NCBI GenBank assembly: GCA_021613535.1
Contig: CP075495.1
Span: forward strand, 1,550,001 to 1,614,000
Origin: Adineta vaga
Lineage: Eukaryota; Rotifera
Length of the DNA stretch: 64,000 nucleotides
Reading direction: 5' to 3'
Shown in pieces: positions 59,350 to 64,000 of the stretch. Made by a program: the position numbers and the translations under genes. The notes under the pieces were generated by a model that made no database searches, was not told where the DNA came from, and was given only the letters and a program-made list of their open reading frames with translations. How positions within the stretch are numbered: the stretch's first letter is position 1; every line of letters starts with the position of its first letter.

Positions 59350-60327
59350 TCATTGTTTACATTTGGTATTGACATGTGTTTTTGCTCGATTGATTAAAGT
59401 ATTGTCAATTTGTACCCGCTTTTGTGGTTGTTGTTGTTTACGAATGATTTGTAAAAGAAAACGACGGATTGGTTGATTAATATAAATCAACAAGATAACA
59501 TCACATAACATGCTTACGCATGGTAAAATTTGAAAAATACTATCGACAATTGATGCGAGAGAAAAACTTCCACTGAATATCTGTGTTATAAAAAGAGGAA
59601 CCCATCCGGTAACAAAAACTAGGAATGTTACAATCATTGTTTTTAATAAACTTATATCACGTGTATGAGAAACACCACCACCTGTACCTTCAGCATGAAC
59701 ACGTCGACTTGATTGATGAACAAATACAAAAATACGAATATTAAATAATAGAACAATCAAAGCTGGAATGAATAGTGTCGCAAAAAGTGTATAATATGAT
59801 AAGAAAAGATTATCTACTGAACAAGCAAAACTATCAATAAATAAATATGGCATTGCCGCTAGAATGGCAATTAGCCAACCGACAATAAGACAACCAATTA
59901 AAAATATTGTCGAGTGAAAAATATGTTTACTAGCATGTACAATGGTAAAATATCGACTGATAGTAATAACAGCATGTGCGTACATTAATTGACATGTAGG
60001 CATATTTATTAGGAATGCATGGAGACGACAAGGTAGTGCATTACTGGAATCATTTTCAATACGTGTAATACACATAGTTAACATTACAGCACTAAGTAAA
60101 GTACTAACTAAACAAAGATTAATTGTAAACCAATTGAGTTTATTTGTACGGACTGTTGGTTGAGTAAGAATAAGAATTATGTATACGAGATCGAAAAGCA
60201 TTGTCAAAGAGAGTAATACAACTTGAATAAGATCAGGTATTGTATCACGAGACGATTGATTATTTCCATTTGAATTAGTTTGATTGGTTGAAAATGAGAT
60301 ATTGTTATTGTTGCTATTATTTGACAT
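59350..60327 (-). CDS. Divergent rhodopsin-like GPCR, single exon
   Basis: A single exon encodes 325 aa. An Asn/Ser-rich N-terminus with glycosylation sites (NQT, NQS) precedes seven hydrophobic helices. Examples are VVLLSLTMLFDLVYIILIL, LCLVSTLLSAVMLTM, IFLIGCLIVGWLIAILAAM, TLFATLFIPALIVLLF and LLKTMIVTFLVFVTGWVPLF. The conserved TM3/loop-3 Cys pair may be CRLHAF and FACSVD. The DRY motif is SRY (TISRYFTIV), and the TM7 NPxxY is missing (LLIYINQPIRRFL). Helix 6 ends GWVP rather than CWxP. Bdelloid genomes hold many such short intronless receptors, but the ligand is unknown. It acts in the plasma membrane. The tail is basic and Gln-rich. Confidence 0.82.
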   Translation of the reverse strand: MSNNSNNNNISFSTNQTNSNGNNQSSRDTIPDLIQVVLLSLTMLFDLVYIILILTQPTVRTNKLNWFTINLCLVSTLLSAVMLTMCITRIENDSSNALPCRLHAFLINMPTCQLMYAHAVITISRYFTIVHASKHIFHSTIFLIGCLIVGWLIAILAAMPYLFIDSFACSVDNLFLSYYTLFATLFIPALIVLLFNIRIFVFVHQSSRRVHAEGTGGGVSHTRDISLLKTMIVTFLVFVTGWVPLFITQIFSGSFSLASIVDSIFQILPCVSMLCDVILLIYINQPIRRFLLQIIRKQQQPQKRVQIDNTLINRAKTHVNTKCKQ

Positions 60328-60886
60328 TGAAAAATATGATTATTGTTGAACTTCGAATACTCCTTGTTTCTAAAAAAGAATACTACTGATGATGAGCAAG
60401 ATGTGAAAAGAAAAAGAAGAAATTCTAGCAATTAGTCGCTTTTTTTTTCATTGGTAGACAAACAAGAAATGAACTGCGTTATCTCTGCATAACGACATCG
60501 TTCATTCATATATATATATATATTCTATGCATGAAGTAACAGATTACCTGCGGAGTTGTTTCTCATGATAAAAGTACATTAATTTTATGCATAAATGATT
60601 TATGTCGAGTATGAGTTTTGAAATTCATTCAAAAACTTGATACTTAGAAAGATTAATTTTCTAAAAGTACAAAGTATATTAAAATTAATCTTCTTTTGAA
60701 AATCAAGGGATATCATTCTTTTTTTTGTTTTCTGTAGTCAACCATTTGTATAGAATAATTGTTTGAAAATAGAAAAGAATGAATTGTAATTAAGAAGTCT
60801 TTTCTTCTTTTAATGATGTTCGCAAATATATTACAACAGTATTCAAAGAAAAAAAAAAAGAACTAGCGTATAACCATTATACAAGT
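60328..60886. other. Intergenic spacer
   Basis: It includes the upstream region of the GPCR with a (TA)n tract at about 60511-60523. No exon is recognised. Confidence 0.5.
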
Positions 60887-61921
60887 TTATTTCTGTACAC
60901 ATTCGATACGGTCAGAAATGGTGCCAAAAATTCGATCGAATATTCTCGTTTGTTTTCCATAATTCTTTCCACTTTTGCCAAGTCGATGATGTAAATCATG
61001 ATCTTCAATACATAATTCCATACCGAATGGAAGAAGTGCTTCATAAAGAAGAGCATGAGGCCAATAGGCACGTATACCAGAATGACCGGTTGCTTCAATA
61101 TAGATAAGTATACATTGTGCAATCCAAAATTCATGTGCTGTTAGTGGAACAACTAATGAAGCAGCCAAGGGTACTAGAAAAACTTCAATGACTTCTTGAA
61201 TATCACCAGCTAGAATTGATTGAATTGGTGTTGGATGTTTCGTACAATGATGTAAACTATGAATTTTCCATAAGAATGGAATATCATGACATGAACGATG
61301 ATAACAATAGAAGAAAAAATCTAATGCTATTAACCAGACAGCAATTTTAATGATAAAGAGCCATGAAATTGTATGACCAAGTGATGGTGGTTCATAACGA
61401 TTGTATCCTCCAAGAATTAATCCACCACCTGTACGTGCTAATATGTAAATACCTACACTAACAACAAGTCGGGTAACCATTGGATCAGAAACATAATCAC
61501 GAGGTCGTTTATCTTCATCAAAAGTTCCATAATAATCCATATAATAATGAATATGTTTGACCATTACTATCGTATAAGTAAGAAATGCTATAGCATAGAA
61601 TAGATATGTAACCATTGGATGCCAAGTATGATAATAACTGGTTTCCGGTACAAAATGATACCAAAGAGCTTGAAAAATCAATGCGGGTGATATAGCTAAA
61701 ATTAACCAGAAACGTTCCCACCAAAGATTATGCATTGGAGGCGCATCAGGATTTTTCGATTGTACTTCATAGCATTTTTTACTAGCTAGATCAATAGATG
61801 CTACATTTTCCCAAAAATTTCGTTCCCAAAATGATTTTGTTACCCATTTGGATGTTGCTCGAAGTTTATACGTCGTGGATGGTTGATTTTCTATTGACGT
61901 TATCGTCGCTGTTGTTGTCAT
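60887..61921 (-). CDS. Single-exon fatty-acid hydroxylase superfamily enzyme (possible horizontal origin)
   Basis: One uninterrupted frame encodes 344 aa. Histidine boxes HRSCH (HX3H), HSLHH (HX2HH) and HDLHH (HX2HH) bind the di-iron centre. Hydrophobic helices include WLILAISPALIFQALWYHF and KIAVWLIALDFFFYCY. The N-terminal 75 residues (SFWERNFWENVASIDLASKK, APPMHNLWWERFW) are an extension not seen in the other hydroxylase of this window. The C-terminus has IFDRIFGTISDRIE, the usual family ending. It probably works in the endoplasmic reticulum on sterol, sphingoid or fatty acyl substrates. The lack of introns among intron-rich neighbours is unusual and fits a horizontally acquired or retroposed gene. 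The sequence resembles fungal or bacterial hydroxylases more than animal SC4MOL (impression only). Confidence 0.88.
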   Translation of the reverse strand: MTTTATITSIENQPSTTYKLRATSKWVTKSFWERNFWENVASIDLASKKCYEVQSKNPDAPPMHNLWWERFWLILAISPALIFQALWYHFVPETSYYHTWHPMVTYLFYAIAFLTYTIVMVKHIHYYMDYYGTFDEDKRPRDYVSDPMVTRLVVSVGIYILARTGGGLILGGYNRYEPPSLGHTISWLFIIKIAVWLIALDFFFYCYHRSCHDIPFLWKIHSLHHCTKHPTPIQSILAGDIQEVIEVFLVPLAASLVVPLTAHEFWIAQCILIYIEATGHSGIRAYWPHALLYEALLPFGMELCIEDHDLHHRLGKSGKNYGKQTRIFDRIFGTISDRIECVQK

Positions 61922-62771
61922 ATTTGTACGTGTAAAAGAGAATGTAAATGAAATTGTGAGATTTCAAATCTACTATTTATACTATTTCGAAACTGATGAA
62001 TCATTTAAGATCGGTCGTACTTCAGTTAAAAAGTACGAACTTTTGTAAGAACATACGATGGGGAGATTTCTTAGGTTTCTTTTATATTCATTCTTATCTA
62101 TACGTCTATTGTCTTATCATATCTTGTTTTGTTATTGACGTAAGCTTAATATAACTAGTTACATTCTGATTTGCTATATATAAATTAACATAAGAATGAA
62201 ATAATCATAGTCATTTTTTGAATACTCTGCGACTATTAATCAATAAAATCATCGCGAATAGTATCCGTTGATCCTACAGTTGATTCAGTTATACTCGACA
62301 AAGTCAAGAAGAGTATTATGCAAGGTTAATTGATTACAGTACACTTGTTGAGTAATATAAAATAATGATGTGTTTCGTTTTGACTAATTCTTTCTTCACT
62401 CTATTCGTTTCTATGGTGATCGAAGAATCAAGAAGTATGCCGAGCATAGTAAATATTATGATATTTTATCTTGAAAAGAAAATAATATTTTTATCAAATA
62501 AAACTTATGATAAATGAACAACTTAGAAATCAAGAATAATGATAAGACTGCCGTTTTTCTACGATATATTTCATATTTGTTAAAATGATTAGTTTCAAAA
62601 TGAAATGTAATATTGATATTAATCATTTCTATCAAAAATAGAAGGGAATTAATCGACGAAGTTTTATCAACCAGATTTGATAACGAATCTATAGATTTAT
62701 TAGACAATTTATAAGCTCAGTCTTTTTGATTATTTCAATCATTTTTTAAAACGAAAGAAAAAAGCATTGCA
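61922..62771. other. Divergent intergenic region
   Basis: About 850 bp of AT-rich sequence between the single-exon hydroxylase and the protease gene. No exon or repeat is seen. Confidence 0.5.
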
Positions 62772-64000
62772 ATGAAATTTTTTATAACTTTCATTCTTCT
62801 TTGTATTGTCCATGAAGTTTTTGGAGAAGAAATTACCGGAAGAATCTATGATGGATTCGATGCGCTTGAAGATGCTAATCCTTGGATGGTGGTAATACGT
62901 TATCATGATACGGTACGACCAAATCATACATTGAATCTCTGTGGTGGTTCAATTATTTCCGAGATTTTTGTACTCACAGCTGCAAATTGTTTTTATAATG
63001 CTCATCAATTTCCTCATCTGTTTTCTATCAGAGCTGGTGTATATAATCTTGATAGTAACGATACCGAAAGAGAACAAATCCGATCAATACCTCAAATTAT
63101 CGTACATCCACAATATCAATTTAGTAACTATCTCAATGATCTTGCACTTGTACGTGTGGAACCACCGTTTAATTTGAAAGCAATCAATGTAAATGCAATT
63201 CGTCTATCAAATTTAACATCAGTCGAAGAAATTGAATTGCGAGCAACTGGTTGGGGTGTTTTAAGTCAAAATAATTCAACAATAGCAGCATCAGTTCTAC
63301 AGGAAATCATTGTGCAAGAGAATGTTCAATGTACGAAAACGAAAGCAATTAATGCAACAACACAACTGTGCGCACCAGGTAAAAGATGTTTATTCAAAGA
63401 ACTAAAACATAATTTCTTCTGTTCTTTTCTTTCTAGGAACATGTGTCCGTACGTGAGTCGTTCCTTTTATTTCAAATGATGTCCATTGCTTTTTTTCCGA
63501 AAGATAAAGTTTAATTTTAGGAGATAGTGGTGGTCCATTGATGGCCTTTTGCAATAGTACTGAAGAATTGAACTAGTTGGTGTTACTGGTTATCGTAATG
63601 CATGTACGGTGGAAGGTCTATTCACTCGAATAGCACCATATCGTAATTGGATCTTAGCAATTTTAAAAGATCCACCACCACCAATAACAACAACTATTCT
63701 AACTACGACAACAACTGGTATTGAATAAATCATATAGAGTTTTTGTCTCTTAACTACTATAATTATATTTAAGGTCGACCAATTCAATTTGATTGTGATG
63801 TGGAACATTCATGTGGTTGTTCATCTGTACCAGTAATATTTCATGATGAACCTTCTTCTTTGATTCATCATCGTCATCAAGGACGTATTGTTGGTGGAGA
63901 AACAGCACAACCATATAGTTGGCCATGGATAGTTTCAATTCAATTTCTTGGACATCGTTGTGGTGGATCTCTCATTAATAGTGAATGGGTATTAACTGCT
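62772..64000 (+). CDS. Polyserase-like secreted serine protease; first domain lacks catalytic His, apparent frameshift; cut by window end
   Basis: Exons are 62772-63378, 63437-63448 (tentative 12-bp), 63521 to about 63710, then 63774 onward. The signal peptide is [18 protein letters not shown]. Protease domain 1 starts [16 protein letters not shown] and has LTAANC (the catalytic His is Asn), NDLALVRV (Asp kept) and RDSGGPL (Ser kept; the usual G before D is R). After EELN a stop (TAG 63574-63576) appears, while the homologous frame [15 protein letters not shown] continues one base out of phase; one extra G (TTG[G]AACTA) would restore it. A Thr/Pro linker ([16 protein letters not shown]), a Cys cluster (CDVEHSCGC) and a second domain follow. 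The second domain has a canonical RIVGG activation site and runs into WVLTA at the window end. Confidence 0.8.

Overview
The window reads as nuclear DNA of a small, AT-rich animal genome, most probably a bdelloid rotifer (inference). Genes are dense on both strands. Nearly all introns are GT-AG and about 45-65 bp long. The gene content is metazoan: nicotinic receptor, nuclear receptor, LIM-homeodomain factors, GRK2, Rab32, ADA2 and an Ig-superfamily receptor. It is mixed with families I associate with bdelloids: a multi-exon 'GGTITWKP' surface protein, a small stand-alone alpha/beta module, a divergent intronless GPCR and bacterial-type enzymes. I see no tRNA, rRNA, CRISPR array or recognisable transposon.

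Layout. 1-5.7 kb: tail of an ABCG transporter (+), a 127-residue alpha/beta protein (+), and a nicotinic-type receptor subunit (-). 7.2-16.8 kb: an 11-exon catalase with an altered active-site Asn (+), an orphan gene (-), a TSNAXIP1/C6orf118-like coiled-coil gene (-) divergent from CEP57 (+), and a bacterial-type flavin reductase (-). 18.2-28.9 kb: a small PPxY membrane protein (-), a polyQ Ig-superfamily receptor (-), and a complete GRK2 (-) with two alternative last exons. 30.3-42 kb: a nuclear receptor (+), two convergent apterous/Lhx2/9 LIM-homeodomain genes (+ and -), then an ART-like 'YHGT' protein (-). 42.2-50.4 kb: Rab32/38 (-), the mucin-stalked surface protein (+), a fatty-acid hydroxylase (-), and a REXO-type exonuclease (-). 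51.2-64 kb: an NCS2-like permease (+), a proline-rich repeat protein (+), a His/Gly-tailed duplicated-motif protein (-), ADA2 with an IPT-like C-terminus (-), a GPCR (-), a single-exon fatty-acid hydroxylase (-), and a polyserase-like protease cut by the window end (+).

Functional threads. Several genes serve signalling (nAChR, GPCR, GRK2, nuclear receptor). CEP57 and the TSNAXIP1-like gene are divergent centrosome or cilium candidates with an RFX X-box-like site between them. The flavin reductase, the permease and the single-exon hydroxylase are candidates for horizontal acquisition.

Caution: two gene models (near 10,711 and 63,570) each lack one base, and at both places the missing base would restore a GG. 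A third model (permease, near 51,290) needs either a 34-nt intron or a 2-bp indel. Assembly errors and real lesions cannot be told apart here. Exon borders below were joined by reading frame and splice motif, not transcript data.
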